Assembly (NCBI GenBank): GCA_001704765.1
Contig: MBFK01000061.1
Coordinates: forward strand, 1-64,000
Direction: 5' to 3'
DNA length: 64,000 bases
Source of the DNA: Sinorhizobium shofinae
GTDB lineage: Bacteria; Pseudomonadota; Alphaproteobacteria; Rhizobiales; Rhizobiaceae
Positions 40,541 to 49,928 of the stretch are shown here, piece after piece. A program made the position numbers and the translations under genes. Below the pieces are notes generated by a model, which was not told the DNA's origin, did not search any database, and saw only the letters and a program-made list of their open reading frames with translations. The stretch's first letter is position 1. Each line of letters starts with the position of its first letter.

Positions 40541-40829
40541 GGCTGCAATGGAGCGACGCCAATCCAACACGATCGATGAAAATCCGGAATCTCGCGGCTT
40601 GGCCCGACGACCGATGCGACCGTGCCTTCGGCAGCCTCCGTCGGCTTGTCTCCGCAACGGGGCTGCACGAGCCCCGAATGGTCAAGTAATTCAAGCGTTA
40701 CGCTGCTCCTCGACTATCTCCGAAAGGTTGCTGTCGCATATCCCCAGGGGCTATCGACAGCTTCCCCGTCGTCAACAATAATCCACCACAGCATTCGATC
40801 GGCGACAAGGGATGCGGGAGGAGGACACC
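40541..40829. other. Intergenic stretch upstream of the SDR gene
   Basis: About 290 bp with no credible gene. It contains a short hairpin GGGGCT-GCACG-AGCCCC (40659-40675) and ends in a good ribosome site GGGAGGAGGA before the SDR start at 40830. The promoter of the SDR/oxidase pair should lie here. Confidence 0.45.
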
Positions 40830-41597
40830 ATGACGGGCAGGCTTTCGGGCAAGGTCGCGCTGATCAGCGGCGGCGCCGGCGGCTGCGGGCTGGCGGCGTC
40901 CCAGCTCTTCGCGCGCGAGGGCGCCAAGGTCGGCGTTGTCGATCTGCCGCGCAGCAAGGGCGAGGAGGTTGCCGCCGCCATTCGCGCCGAGGGCGGGCAA
41001 GCCGTGTTCGCGGCCGCCGATGTCTCGGTCTCGGCCGAGGTGAGCGCCGCCGTCCGCACCGTCGAGGATGCCTTCGGTCCGATAACCGTCCTCTTCAACC
41101 ATGCAGGCATTCTCGCTGTCGGCCCCTTCCTCGAAACGGAAGAGGCGGAGTGGGACCGGCTGATGGCGGTGAACGTGCGAAGCATGTTCCTGATAACCAA
41201 GGCGGTACTCCCCGGCATGATCGGCGCCGGCGGCGGCAGCATCGTCTGCACCTCGTCAATTTCGGCGGTTGCGGCGACGCCGATGGAAGTGCTTTACGAT
41301 ACGACCAAGGGTGCCTGCCACATGTTCGCCCGGGCGATCGCCGTCGAGTTTCGCGACCGGGGCATTCGCTGCAACGCCGTCTGCCCGGGCTTCATCGCCA
41401 CCGATCACGGCAAGCGCGAGATCGCGGGCTTGAGCAAATTCGGCGTCGATGTGTCCGAAGCGGCGATCGCCGCCCAGCAGGGGCGGATGTGCGATCCGAT
41501 GGAGGTCGCCAACGCCGCCCTGTTCCTGGCGAGCGACGAGTCGAGCTTCGTCAACGGCACGCACCTGTTCGTCGACAATTGCTTCACGGCTGTCTGA
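40830..41597 (+). CDS. Short-chain dehydrogenase/reductase
   Basis: 255-residue classical SDR. The cofactor-binding motif is ALISGGAGGCGLAAS (a variant of TGxxxGIG), NHAG lies at about residues 89-92, and the catalytic Tyr/Lys are in LYDTTKGAC with Ser upstream in CTSSIS. The acidic residue after strand 2 (VVDLP) suggests NAD preference. It is 12 bp before a flavin oxidase of the aldonolactone type, so it may act on a sugar, sugar acid or polyol; the substrate is unknown. Confidence 0.88.
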   Translation: MTGRLSGKVALISGGAGGCGLAASQLFAREGAKVGVVDLPRSKGEEVAAAIRAEGGQAVFAAADVSVSAEVSAAVRTVEDAFGPITVLFNHAGILAVGPFLETEEAEWDRLMAVNVRSMFLITKAVLPGMIGAGGGSIVCTSSISAVAATPMEVLYDTTKGACHMFARAIAVEFRDRGIRCNAVCPGFIATDHGKREIAGLSKFGVDVSEAAIAAQQGRMCDPMEVANAALFLASDESSFVNGTHLFVDNCFTAV

Positions 41598-41609
41598 GGA
41601 GACGAAAGT

Positions 41610-42845
41610 ATGCTGCAAGCGGGTGGTCATTGGCGTAACTGGGTGGGAAATCAGTCGTGCATCGTCCGTTACAGGGGCGTGCCGGAGAGCGAAGCGACCC
41701 TTGCCGAGATGGTGCGGGAAGCGACGTCCGCCGGTCTCAGCGTGCGGTGCGCCGGCTCCGGCCATTCCTTCACCCCCGTCGCCTTGACGGGCGGCCTCAT
41801 GCTGACACTTTCCGGCATGCAGGGCGTCGTCAATATCGATCAGGCACGCAAACGCGTGTGGGTGAGCGCCGGGACGACGATCAACCAGCTCGGCAAGGTG
41901 CTGAAATCGAACGGCCTGTCGCTCATCAACCAGGGCGACATCGACAGCCAGGCGCTGGCCGGGGCACTGACCACCGGCACGCACGGCACCGGAGCGGCGC
42001 TCGGCAACATGGCGTCGCAGATCGTCGGCATGCGCCTCGTCCAGCCGGACGGCAGCATCCTCGTCGTCGACGAAACGACCCCGGATCTGCTGGAGGCGTC
42101 ACGCGTCTCCGTCGGCGTGCTCGGCGTCATCTCGGAAATCACGCTCCAGGTGATGGACAGCTACAACCTTCATGAAAAGCTTTGGCGCTGCGACTTCGAC
42201 GAATGCATGGAGCAGCATGACGAACTCGCCGCCAAGCACCGGCATTTCGGCTTCTTCTGGTGCCCGGTTCCCGAAAGCCGTCATTGCTACTGCCTGCCCG
42301 ATACCTCTGCCGTCTCTACGACAAGCAAGACGGCAGACGTCTGCGAAATGAAGGTGATCGACATCACCGACCGGCCGCCCATGGAGGCAGCCTTCGAAAG
42401 GATCGCCTATTCCTCGGAAATCTACCCGATCGAATATGTCCCCAACTTCCATGAGCTCGAATATGCAGTGCCGGTCGCCCACGGCAAGGAGGCGGTGCGT
42501 GCGGTGCGCAAGCTCATGCTCGAGAAGCACCCGACCTGCATCTATCCGATCGAATACCGCTTCACCGCCGGCGATTCCGGCTGGATCAGCCCGTTCTACG
42601 AACAGGATTCGATCACGCTCTCCGTTTCCGGCGAGCCCGGCACCGACTACTGGGAATATCTGAAGGATGTCGACACGATCCTGCGCCAATACGGCTCGCG
42701 GCCGCATTGGGGCAAGCTGCACTTCCTCGGCGCCGAGGATGTGACGGCGCTTTATCCGCGCTCCGGCGACTTCCGGGCCTTGAGGGCGAAGGTCGATCCC
42801 GAAGGCCGCTTCCTCAACGACCATCTCCGCCAGCTCTTCGCATAG
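41610..42845 (+). CDS. FAD-linked oxidase of the aldonolactone oxidase (ALO) family
   Basis: 411 residues: an FAD-binding PCMH domain (about 15-185) with RCAGSGHSFTPV, GDIDSQALAGALTTGTHGTG and VGVLGVISEITLQ, and a C-terminal ALO domain ending HWGKLHFLGAEDVTALYP-type sequence. Family members oxidise L-gulono- or D-arabinono-1,4-lactone, or sugar alcohols. The His of the HSFTP motif sits where flavin attachment occurs in some members. Paired with the SDR 12 bp upstream as a two-gene unit of unknown substrate. Confidence 0.85.
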   Translation: MLQAGGHWRNWVGNQSCIVRYRGVPESEATLAEMVREATSAGLSVRCAGSGHSFTPVALTGGLMLTLSGMQGVVNIDQARKRVWVSAGTTINQLGKVLKSNGLSLINQGDIDSQALAGALTTGTHGTGAALGNMASQIVGMRLVQPDGSILVVDETTPDLLEASRVSVGVLGVISEITLQVMDSYNLHEKLWRCDFDECMEQHDELAAKHRHFGFFWCPVPESRHCYCLPDTSAVSTTSKTADVCEMKVIDITDRPPMEAAFERIAYSSEIYPIEYVPNFHELEYAVPVAHGKEAVRAVRKLMLEKHPTCIYPIEYRFTAGDSGWISPFYEQDSITLSVSGEPGTDYWEYLKDVDTILRQYGSRPHWGKLHFLGAEDVTALYPRSGDFRALRAKVDPEGRFLNDHLRQLFA

Positions 42846-42910
42846 CTGACAGACCCTTCCCGGTCATCCGCGGTTCAGGCCCGAGGCTGACTTATGGAGG
42901 ACTATGAAAG

Positions 42911-42949
42911 ACGAAGCGCCGCGCATCCCAAGAATGCACGGCGCTTCGT
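42911..42949. terminator. Hairpin between convergent ALO oxidase and grpE genes
   Basis: Stem ACGAAGCGCCG/CGGCGCTTCGT with a 17-nt loop. Position between two convergent genes suggests a shared terminator; T-runs are weak on both sides. Confidence 0.6.
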
Positions 42950-42973
42950 CATGGTCTCAATCCATCCGCGACG

Positions 42974-43600
42974 TCAGGCGGCCGGCGACTCGTTCTCGGC
43001 AGCGGCGACCTTCGGGCCACCCTTGGCGACGCCGACCATTGCCGGACGCAGGACGCGCTCGCCGATCGTATAGCCAGCCTGGACGACCTGGACGACGGTG
43101 TTGTTTGGAACCTCGCTATTCGGAACCTCGAACATGGCCTGATGGAAGTTCGGATCGAACTTCTGGCCGGTCGGGTCCAACTGCTTCACGCCATGGCGCT
43201 CGAGCGCCGCCAGCATGGAGCGCTCGGTCATTTCGACGCCTTCGATCAGCGCGGTGAGGCCCGCATCGCCGGACTCCCTCGCCTCGGCCGGAATGGCTTC
43301 CAGCGCGCGGCGCAGATTGTCGGAGACGGCCAGCATGTCGCGCGCGAAACCGGCGACAGAATAGGACTTTGCATCCTTCACCTCACGCTCGGTGCGGCGG
43401 CGCAGATTGTCCATCTCGGCGGCGAGGCGAAGATATTTGTCGCGTAGCTCCGCACTTTCCGCCTTGGCGAGCTCCAGCGGATCCGGCGCGGCGGCGGAAG
43501 CATCCGCTTCCGGTTTTTCCGCCGCTTCCGGCGCGGCAGCCGTTACAGTCTCTTCCGGCGCTGCGGTCTCAGGTCCGTTCTTGTTCGTTTCGTCGGTCAT
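42974..43600 (-). CDS. grpE: Nucleotide exchange factor GrpE
   Basis: 208-residue co-chaperone of DnaK. The N-terminal about 55 residues are Ala/Glu-rich and probably disordered, followed by the long dimerisation helix ([20 protein letters not shown]) and the C-terminal beta domain with [20 protein letters not shown]. The ATG at 43600 (MTDETNKNG) is chosen over one 15 codons upstream. hrcA lies about 250 bp upstream on the same strand, separated by a palindromic repeat. Confidence 0.94.
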   Translation of the reverse strand: MTDETNKNGPETAAPEETVTAAAPEAAEKPEADASAAAPDPLELAKAESAELRDKYLRLAAEMDNLRRRTEREVKDAKSYSVAGFARDMLAVSDNLRRALEAIPAEARESGDAGLTALIEGVEMTERSMLAALERHGVKQLDPTGQKFDPNFHQAMFEVPNSEVPNNTVVQVVQAGYTIGERVLRPAMVGVAKGGPKVAAAENESPAA

Positions 43601-43757
43601 GACGTTCTCCGAATTTCTTCTCTTTGGTGTGTTCGGCATCATCAAACCAGCGGAAGTCGCTTTGCTTGAACGTTCTGTTGCCTGGATTTGAAGCCGATAT
43701 CGAGGTTTGAGCCCAAAAAATCAAGGGTCCATCGGTTCATCGATCGAAAGGATTGTC

Positions 43758-43852
43758 TAAAGCGCGTCGCAACGGAAACCGCGCGACGCGCTTTACCTTT
43801 AGCTTGTGCACGTCGTTATCCCAAAACGCTGCATACTTTTGGGCGACATGCA
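43758..43852. repeat. RIME-type element with two large palindromes
   Basis: The first palindrome (43758-43795) is TA-flanked: TAAAGCGCGTCGC and its near-complement GCGACGCGCTTTA. The second (43808-43852) pairs TGCACGTCG with CGACATGCA around the inner stem CCCAAAA/TTTTGGG. This two-palindrome layout is that of the rhizobial intergenic mosaic elements (RIME). It abuts the hrcA stop codon and may also stop hrcA transcription. Confidence 0.75.
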
Positions 43853-44932
43853 TCAGCGCGACAGCCGCGACATGAGCTGGGCAGTGTAATCCACCATGGG
43901 GACGATCCGCGAATAGTTGAGCCGCGTCGGGCCGATGACACCGACCGCGCCGACGATCCGGTCGTCGCTGTCGCGATAGGGGGCGACGATCAGCGACGAT
44001 CCGGAGAGCGAAAACAGCTTGTTTTCCGAGCCGATAAAGATGCGTACCCCGGGCCCGCTTTCGGCAAGATCAAGGAGCTCGATCAGGCTGTCCTTCTTTT
44101 CGAGATCGTCGAACAGCATCCGCAGCCGTTCGATGTCTTCGGTTCCTTCCAGTCCTTCGAGCAGGTTGGCACGGCCGCGCACGATGAGGCGCGCCGGCTT
44201 CTCGTCGCCCTCGCTGCCCGACCAAACCGCTAGGCCGCGCTCGACCAGATCCTGCGACAAGGCATCGAGCTCGCCGCGCACGGTCTGCTTGACCCTCTCC
44301 AATTGGGCGCGCAATTCGGCGATCGTCTGTCCCGCAAGATGGGCATTGACGAAGTTTGCCGCCTCGGTGAGTTGCGCGCTCGTGACGCCCGCCGGCAGCT
44401 CGATGATGCGGTTCTCCACCTGGTCATGCTCGCCGACGAGGACGGCGAGCGCCTTGGTCGGGGCCAGGCGGATGAATTCGACATGCTTCAGCACCGGATC
44501 GCTTTTCGTCGTGATGACGAGACCGGCGCCGCGGGACATGCCGGAAAGCATCTGGCTTGCCTCGGCGAGAAGGCTCTCGACCGGCTGATCACGGTCTCCC
44601 CGCCGCACCTGCCGCTCGATCGAGGCACGTTCTTCGGCGGAAAGGTTGCCGACCTGCATGAAAGCGTCGACGAAGAAGCGCAGCCCCGTCTGGGTCGGCA
44701 ACCGTCCTGCACTGACATGAGGCGAATAAATGAGTCCCAAATCCTCTAGATCGCTCATGACGTTGCGCACCGAGGCGGGCGACAGCGACATCGGCAGGAG
44801 CCGCGAAAGATTGCGTGAACCGAGCGGCTCGCCGCTTTCCAGATAGGTCTCCACGATGCGGCGGAAGATCTCGCCGGAGCGCTCATCCAGCGTCGATGCG
44901 ATCCCCTTCTTTTGAGGGTTGCGCAGTACCAT
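43853..44932 (-). CDS. hrcA: Heat-inducible transcription repressor HrcA
   Basis: 359-residue repressor of groESL-type operons through CIRCE. The N-terminal winged helix ([40 protein letters not shown]) and the conserved C-terminus ([20 protein letters not shown]) are visible. I found no CIRCE element next to this gene, so autoregulation is not evident. Divergent from rph with about 157 bp between starts; the hrcA/grpE and hrcA/rph linkages are usual in alphaproteobacteria. Confidence 0.95.
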   Translation of the reverse strand: MVLRNPQKKGIASTLDERSGEIFRRIVETYLESGEPLGSRNLSRLLPMSLSPASVRNVMSDLEDLGLIYSPHVSAGRLPTQTGLRFFVDAFMQVGNLSAEERASIERQVRRGDRDQPVESLLAEASQMLSGMSRGAGLVITTKSDPVLKHVEFIRLAPTKALAVLVGEHDQVENRIIELPAGVTSAQLTEAANFVNAHLAGQTIAELRAQLERVKQTVRGELDALSQDLVERGLAVWSGSEGDEKPARLIVRGRANLLEGLEGTEDIERLRMLFDDLEKKDSLIELLDLAESGPGVRIFIGSENKLFSLSGSSLIVAPYRDSDDRIVGAVGVIGPTRLNYSRIVPMVDYTAQLMSRLSR

Positions 44933-45089
44933 GTCACTCCATGCAAACAGCCGTTCGTGTCCTCGCCGAATATAGTGACCCGCGGGGGCAATGGCAAAAG
45001 GGAAAAATCACCGCCCTCCGCCGATATCAACCGGTTCCCTTTACCCCCGCCATGATCTAGAAGGCTGAGCAGACAGATAGGAGTTTACG

Positions 45090-45809
45090 ATGCGGCCATC
45101 GGGCAGAAAAATCGACCAAATGCGCAAGGTTTCCTTTGAGCGCAATTTCTCCAAGCATGCGGAGGGGTCCTGCCTCGTGCGCTTCGGCGACACGCATGTC
45201 TTGTGCACGGCGAGCCTCGAAGAAAAGGTTCCCGCTTGGCTGCGCAACGGCGGCAAGGGCTGGATCACGGCCGAATACGGCATGCTGCCGCGGGCGACTG
45301 GCGAGCGGATGAGGCGCGAGGCGGCAGCCGGCAAGCAGAGCGGCCGCACGCAGGAAATCCAGCGGCTGATCGGCCGTTCGCTCAGAGCCGTGGTCGATCT
45401 GCCGGCCCTCGGCGAGCGCCAGATCTCGATCGATTGCGACGTGATCCAGGCGGATGGCGGCACTCGCACTGCTTCGATCACCGGCGCCTGGATCGCGCTG
45501 CACGACTGTCTGAAATGGATGGAAGCGCGCAACATGATCAAGGTCGAGAGGGTGCTCAAGGACCATGTCGCCGCTATTTCCTGCGGCATCTTCGCCAACC
45601 AGGCGGTGGTGGACCTCGACTATCTCGAAGACTCCGCCGCTGAAACCGATGCCAATTTCGTCATGACGGGCAGTGGTGGCCTGGTCGAGATCCAGGGAAC
45701 GGCGGAAGGAAAACCCTTTACAGAGGATGAATTCGCAAGCCTGATGCAACTCGCCAAGGACGGCATTGCCGAGCTCGTCGCGTTGCAGAAGCAGGCGATC
45801 GCCGGCTAG
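45090..45809 (+). CDS. rph: Ribonuclease PH
   Basis: 239-residue phosphorolytic 3'-5' exoribonuclease for tRNA 3' end trimming. Conserved [34 protein letters not shown] and the phosphate-binding [15 protein letters not shown] are present. Length is standard. First gene of rph-VOC-rdgB-hemW on the plus strand, divergent from hrcA. Confidence 0.96.
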   Translation: MRPSGRKIDQMRKVSFERNFSKHAEGSCLVRFGDTHVLCTASLEEKVPAWLRNGGKGWITAEYGMLPRATGERMRREAAAGKQSGRTQEIQRLIGRSLRAVVDLPALGERQISIDCDVIQADGGTRTASITGAWIALHDCLKWMEARNMIKVERVLKDHVAAISCGIFANQAVVDLDYLEDSAAETDANFVMTGSGGLVEIQGTAEGKPFTEDEFASLMQLAKDGIAELVALQKQAIAG

Positions 45810-45859
45810 AGCGCCGTGCGTTCAAGTGAGCGCGCCGCGCCAACTTGCAGCTGAGAGGA

Positions 45860-46282
45860 ATGACGTTGGCTCCCGCTCTTGAAGGCATCCTCGAAACCGC
45901 GCTTTACGCGGACGATCTCGACGCCGCCGAGGCATTCTACGGGAACGTGCTCGGGCTCAAGCGGATCACCCGCGTCGCCAACCGCCACGTCTTCTTCCGC
46001 TGCGGCGACGGCGTGCTTTTGATCTTCAACGCGGCGGAAACGATGAAGCCGCCCGCGGCAGGCGCACTGCCCGTGCCGCCGCATGGCACGCAGGGCAAGG
46101 GGCACATGTGCTTCCGCGTCGGAGCGCAGGCGCTCGACGCCTGGAAGGCGAAGCTCGCGGCGGCTGGCGTCGCGATCGAGGCGGATATCCGCTGGCCGAA
46201 CGGCGCCCGCTCCTTCTATTTCCGCGACCCGGCTGGGAACAGCCTGGAGTGCGCGGAACCCGGCCTCTGGGCCATCGATTGA
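45860..46282 (+). CDS. VOC (glyoxalase-like) family protein
   Basis: 140-residue single VOC domain (ILETALYADDLDAAEAFYGN to DPAGNSLECAEPGLW). The fold-defining residues resemble fosfomycin-resistance or dioxygenase-type members, but no substrate can be assigned. The ATG at 45860 has GAGAGGA directly upstream. It sits between rph and rdgB, 50 bp after rph and 35 bp before rdgB, probably in one transcript. Confidence 0.85.
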   Translation: MTLAPALEGILETALYADDLDAAEAFYGNVLGLKRITRVANRHVFFRCGDGVLLIFNAAETMKPPAAGALPVPPHGTQGKGHMCFRVGAQALDAWKAKLAAAGVAIEADIRWPNGARSFYFRDPAGNSLECAEPGLWAID

Positions 46283-46317
46283 TGAGGCTTTAAGAGTTTT
46301 GGACGGAACGGAAGTAG

Positions 46318-46962
46318 ATGCGCAAACTCGTTGACAAAACGCTCGTGGTCGCGAGCCACAATGCCGGCAAGATCCGCGAAATCCGCGATCTCATAGGACC
46401 GCTCGGCTTCGAAGCAAAATCGGCGGCCGATCTCAATTTCGTCGAGCCGGAGGAAACCGGCATGACCTTCGAGGAGAATGCGACGATCAAGGCACTGGCC
46501 TCGGCCAAGGCCTCTGGCCTGCCGGCGCTTTCGGATGATTCCGGCCTTGCCATCGATGCGCTAGGCGGCGCCCCCGGCGTCTACACCGCCAATTGGGCGG
46601 AGCGCGAAGACGGCAGCCGCGACTTCGCCATGGCGATGGAAAGGGTCGAGAAAGCGCTGCGGGAGAACGGCGTAACGAAGCCGGAGGATCGGACGGCCCG
46701 TTTCGTCTCGGTGCTCTGCCTTGCCTGGCCGGATGGACATGTCGAGCTCTTTCGCGGTGAGGTCGAGGGCCACGTTGTCTGGCCGCCGCGCGGAACGAGC
46801 GGTTTCGGCTACGATCCGGTCTTCCAACCGGAAGGCTACGACACTACTTTCGGCGAAATGAGCGCGGAAGAGAAGCACGGCTGGAAGCCGGGCGTCAGCC
46901 AGGCGCTTTCGCATCGCGCCCGCGCCTTCAAACTGTTTGCCGAGACCTGCCTCGGCGCCTGA
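46318..46962 (+). CDS. rdgB: Non-canonical purine NTP pyrophosphatase (RdgB/HAM1)
   Basis: 214-residue enzyme hydrolysing dITP, ITP and XTP to keep damaged purines out of nucleic acids. Motifs: [51 protein letters not shown] and [10 protein letters not shown]. Length is normal. Seven bases separate its stop from the hemW start, so rdgB and hemW are very probably one operon, as in many alphaproteobacteria. Confidence 0.95.
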   Translation: MRKLVDKTLVVASHNAGKIREIRDLIGPLGFEAKSAADLNFVEPEETGMTFEENATIKALASAKASGLPALSDDSGLAIDALGGAPGVYTANWAEREDGSRDFAMAMERVEKALRENGVTKPEDRTARFVSVLCLAWPDGHVELFRGEVEGHVVWPPRGTSGFGYDPVFQPEGYDTTFGEMSAEEKHGWKPGVSQALSHRARAFKLFAETCLGA

Positions 46963-46969
46963 GAATCCA

Positions 46970-48154
46970 ATGATCCAGACGGTCCCGCTTTCGGCATTCG
47001 GTGACGGCATGGACCCCGGCTTCGGGGTCTATGTGCACTGGCCATTCTGCGCGGCCAAATGCCCCTATTGCGACTTCAACAGCCATGTCCGCCACCAGCC
47101 GGTGGACCAGCCGCGGTTCGTCGCAGCATTCCTTCAGGAGATGGCGGCGGTGCGGGCACTGTCCGGCCCGAGAACCGTGACCAGCATCTTCATGGGCGGC
47201 GGCACGCCGTCGCTGATGGAGCCGGCGACCGTCGCAGCAATCCTCGACGACATCTCACGGCACTGGCATGTGCCGGATGGGATCGAGATCACCATGGAGG
47301 CCAATCCCTCGAGCGTCGAGGCGACGCGCTTCCACGGGTACCGGGCGGCCGGCGTCAACCGCATCTCGCTCGGCGTCCAGGCCTTGAACGACCGGGACCT
47401 CAAATTCCTCGGCCGGCTGCACAATGTCGAGGATGCGCTGAAGGCGGTGCGGCTGGCGCGCGAGATCTTTCCGCGCATGTCCTTCGACCTGATCTACGCT
47501 CGCCCGAACCAGACGGTCGAGGAATGGGAGCGCGAGCTGAAGGAGGCCGTCTCCTATGCCGTCGACCATCTCTCGCTATACCAGCTCACCATCGAGGAAG
47601 GCACGCCCTTCTTCGGCCTGCACAAGGCAGGCAAGCTCATCGTGCCGGATGGCGAGCAGTCGGCGGTGCTCTACGAGGCAACGCAGGAGATCACAGCGGC
47701 GATCGGCATGCCCGCCTACGAGGTCTCCAACCACGCCCGTCCGGGGGCGGAAAGCCGGCACAACCTCACCTATTGGCGCTATGGCGACTATGCGGGCATA
47801 GGCCCTGGCGCCCACGGGCGGCTCACCATCAACACCGCCAAGGTGGCGACCGCAACGGAACGGAGCCCCGAAGCATGGCTGCGCCTCGTCGAAGAGCGCG
47901 GCGACGGCATTGCCGAGCGGGAATCGCTCGACCTAGAGGCCCAGGCCGACGAACTGCTGCTGATGGGGTTGAGGCTTCGGGAAGGCGTCGACCTCGCCCG
48001 TTGGCAGAGCCTCTCCGGCCGCGATCCGGATCCCGACCGCGAACAGTTCCTCATCGAGCACGGCTTCATCGAACGGCTCGGCAATTCGCGCTTGCGCTGC
48101 ACGCCGGCCGGCATGCTGATCCTCGACGCCGTGGTCGCCGACCTCGCCTGCTGA
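46970..48154 (+). CDS. hemW: Radical SAM heme chaperone HemW
   Basis: 394 residues of the HemN-related group. The radical-SAM cluster motif is CAAKCPYCDF (CxxxCxxC, about residues 28-37), with MGGGTPSLM and ITMEANPSSVE following. It lacks the extra N-terminal cysteine of true HemN, as expected of HemW, which inserts heme into target proteins. The ATG at 46970 (MIQTVPLSAFG) lies 7 bp after rdgB; an upstream start would overlap rdgB. Confidence 0.92.
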   Translation: MIQTVPLSAFGDGMDPGFGVYVHWPFCAAKCPYCDFNSHVRHQPVDQPRFVAAFLQEMAAVRALSGPRTVTSIFMGGGTPSLMEPATVAAILDDISRHWHVPDGIEITMEANPSSVEATRFHGYRAAGVNRISLGVQALNDRDLKFLGRLHNVEDALKAVRLAREIFPRMSFDLIYARPNQTVEEWERELKEAVSYAVDHLSLYQLTIEEGTPFFGLHKAGKLIVPDGEQSAVLYEATQEITAAIGMPAYEVSNHARPGAESRHNLTYWRYGDYAGIGPGAHGRLTINTAKVATATERSPEAWLRLVEERGDGIAERESLDLEAQADELLLMGLRLREGVDLARWQSLSGRDPDPDREQFLIEHGFIERLGNSRLRCTPAGMLILDAVVADLAC

Positions 48155-48205
48155 AACTACGGCGCCATGCAGCTGTGTCAGTGAGCCGGTTGCTTGCCGG
48201 GACGT

Positions 48206-48820
48206 TCAGTCATGCGTATCGCCGCAGAGTGGCGTTGCCCGCATTGAAGGGCGCTGCTCGAATGCGTCGAACCACTGGGTCAGTTTCGGTCGGTCGCGAA
48301 AGGACGGCAGGCCGCGGAACGCCATCCAGGAAAGCGCCGTCGCCAGCGCAATATGGCCGACATGGAGCGGCGCCTCGCGGTCCGAAACCGCCTCCAACCA
48401 GTCATAAGTCGCCTCGATCTTGTCGATATAGCCGTCCCGAAGCGCTTCGTAGCGCAGCGGTTGCGGCCGCCGCACGGTTTCCCAGCGCAGCGCAATCCCC
48501 GTCTGCGCCAGCCCTTGCGCGACCGACTGCAGCGTCAACGCCTGCCACCGGCTTTCACCGCTGTCTGGAATGAGCTTTCTGCCGCCGTGGATCGTATCGA
48601 GATAGGCGCAGATCACATCGGAATCGAAGATCGGCGCCCCATGGGCACGCAGCAGCACGGGGACCTTGCCGAGCGGGTTCTCAGCGTAAACCCGGTCGTT
48701 GCGCAGGGTCGGGCTCGTCTCATGATGGATGGCCTCCAGCCGATCCGCCATCCCGGCTTCGTGGGCAAAGACGAGCGTCTTTCGGGCAAAGGGAGAGTGG
48801 GTCTGATAGTACAGGATCAT
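48206..48820 (-). CDS. Glutathione S-transferase family protein
   Basis: 204 residues with an N-terminal thioredoxin-like domain (ILYYQTHSPFARKTLVFAHE to about 80, including NPLGKVPVLL and the glutathione-binding DSDVICAYL) and a helical C-terminal domain. The start MILYYQTHSPF at 48820 matches the family; the frame extends 25 codons further without homology. Detoxification or a cofactor role is possible. Single gene, convergent with hemW. Confidence 0.85.
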   Translation of the reverse strand: MILYYQTHSPFARKTLVFAHEAGMADRLEAIHHETSPTLRNDRVYAENPLGKVPVLLRAHGAPIFDSDVICAYLDTIHGGRKLIPDSGESRWQALTLQSVAQGLAQTGIALRWETVRRPQPLRYEALRDGYIDKIEATYDWLEAVSDREAPLHVGHIALATALSWMAFRGLPSFRDRPKLTQWFDAFEQRPSMRATPLCGDTHD

Positions 48821-48919
48821 GTTGCCTCGCGTGAGCCGACCGGCGGTGCTCCGCGAAAATAGAAGATCAGCTGTGAGATTTGCGCTCTGTTTCACCGCCC
48901 AGCGCGCAAGTTTGTTTCA

Positions 48920-49021
48920 CGTTGCTGCATGATTCCTTAAATCAGAATCGATTCAAGGACATCCAGAAATTCAAAGAACTACAGCGACCCTTGCGCGTCC
49001 CACTGGACGCGCGTCGCTGTA
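48920..49021 (-). repeat. Mosaic palindromic intergenic repeat, inverted copy 4
   Basis: On the minus strand: CTACAGCGACGCGCGTCC, GGGACGCGC, GGTCGCTGTAG, TTCTTTGAATTTCTG, stem CCTTGAATCG/CTGATTTAAGG, ATGCAGCAAC. The first stem pairs although its bases differ from copies 1 and 3. Located between the GST and SnoaL-VOC genes. Confidence 0.82.
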
Positions 49022-49047
49022 GGCGGTGGCTCAGCCCGCAGGTCTCA

Positions 49048-49914
49048 TCAGTCGCTCTTCTTCAACGGTGCAACGATCGCCCAGCTGATACCGAAAGGAT
49101 CGCGCAGCTGACCGTAGTAGTCGCCCCAGAAGGCAATCTCCAGCGGCATCGTCACTTCCGCCCCCGCGGCCACCGCGCGCTCCCACCAAGAATGGGCGTC
49201 GTCGACGATGAGGTGCAGGACGAAGCCCTCCGGCGGCTTCCACGGATAGCCGAATTCCGGGAAGGGGTCGTTCAGCATCAGGGCGCCGCCATTGATCGTC
49301 AGATGGCAATGGATCAGGCGTTTGCCGTCTTCGGCATATTTGCGATCCACCTCCGTGGCGCCGAATGCGCGACCGTAATATTCCGCCGTGGCATTGGCGT
49401 CCTCGACGCCGAGATAGGCGATGACGCCGGCCATCGGCGGATGCGAAGGGGCGTTCCAGTCGATCTTTGACGTGGGATCGAGATCGATCGCCGCCTTGAA
49501 GCTTCCGTCCATATAGAAGGGGACGGACTCATGCTGGTGGGCGATCTTCCATCCCTTGTCGGTCCGCTTAAGACCGAGCGTTTGGCGGTACCAGAGCGCG
49601 ACTTTCGCCCCGTCCTGCTTTTCGCCGGAGAGATGTGTCAGTGCCGTGGCGAAGGCCACGTCACCGCTTGAAGAAATCTCGAGGTCCTGAAACTGATAGC
49701 CAAGCGGACCTTTCCAGGTCGAAAACCACTGCTCAAGTCCCTTGGCATCGGCGTCCGAGGCCTTCAGGGGCGGCGCCAGCGAAAAGACGAGGCATTCCTC
49801 GGCGCCGTGGGAAAGGACGCGACCTGCATCCTTCTGCCGCATGGCCTCCGCCCAGTCTTCGATCACCGCCCGAATCTCCGCGGCTGCTGCAGTCCTGCTC
49901 TCGGTGGTGGACAT
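49048..49914 (-). CDS. SnoaL/NTF2-like and VOC domain fusion protein
   Basis: 288 residues. Residues about 8-130 form a SnoaL/NTF2-like fold (AVIEDWAEAMRQKDAGRVLS, WKIAHQHESVPFYMDG); residues about 160-285 form a PhnB/YhdW-type VOC domain (VIAYLGVEDANATAEYYGRA, MLNDPFPEFG, WAIVAPLKK). The frame is continuous, so this is a real fusion. It starts 14 bp after the AHSA1 gene and shares the putative ECF42-dependent promoter at 50444-50470. Both halves are small-molecule-binding folds; substrate unknown. Confidence 0.85.
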   Translation of the reverse strand: MSTTESRTAAAAEIRAVIEDWAEAMRQKDAGRVLSHGAEECLVFSLAPPLKASDADAKGLEQWFSTWKGPLGYQFQDLEISSSGDVAFATALTHLSGEKQDGAKVALWYRQTLGLKRTDKGWKIAHQHESVPFYMDGSFKAAIDLDPTSKIDWNAPSHPPMAGVIAYLGVEDANATAEYYGRAFGATEVDRKYAEDGKRLIHCHLTINGGALMLNDPFPEFGYPWKPPEGFVLHLIVDDAHSWWERAVAAGAEVTMPLEIAFWGDYYGQLRDPFGISWAIVAPLKKSD

Positions 49915-49928
49915 GATTTATCCTCCTG

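Noticed and set aside
44933..45089. CIRCE operator between hrcA and rph
   Set aside because: No TTAGCACTC-N9-GAGTGCTAA or near match in the gap.
45808..45850. Another copy of the mosaic repeat after rph (AGCGCCGTGCGTTC)
   Set aside because: Only the first dozen bases resemble the family; the pairing arm and later modules are missing.
49048..49914. Two separate genes instead of a SnoaL-VOC fusion
   Set aside because: The frame is continuous with no stop or internal ribosome site between the domains.
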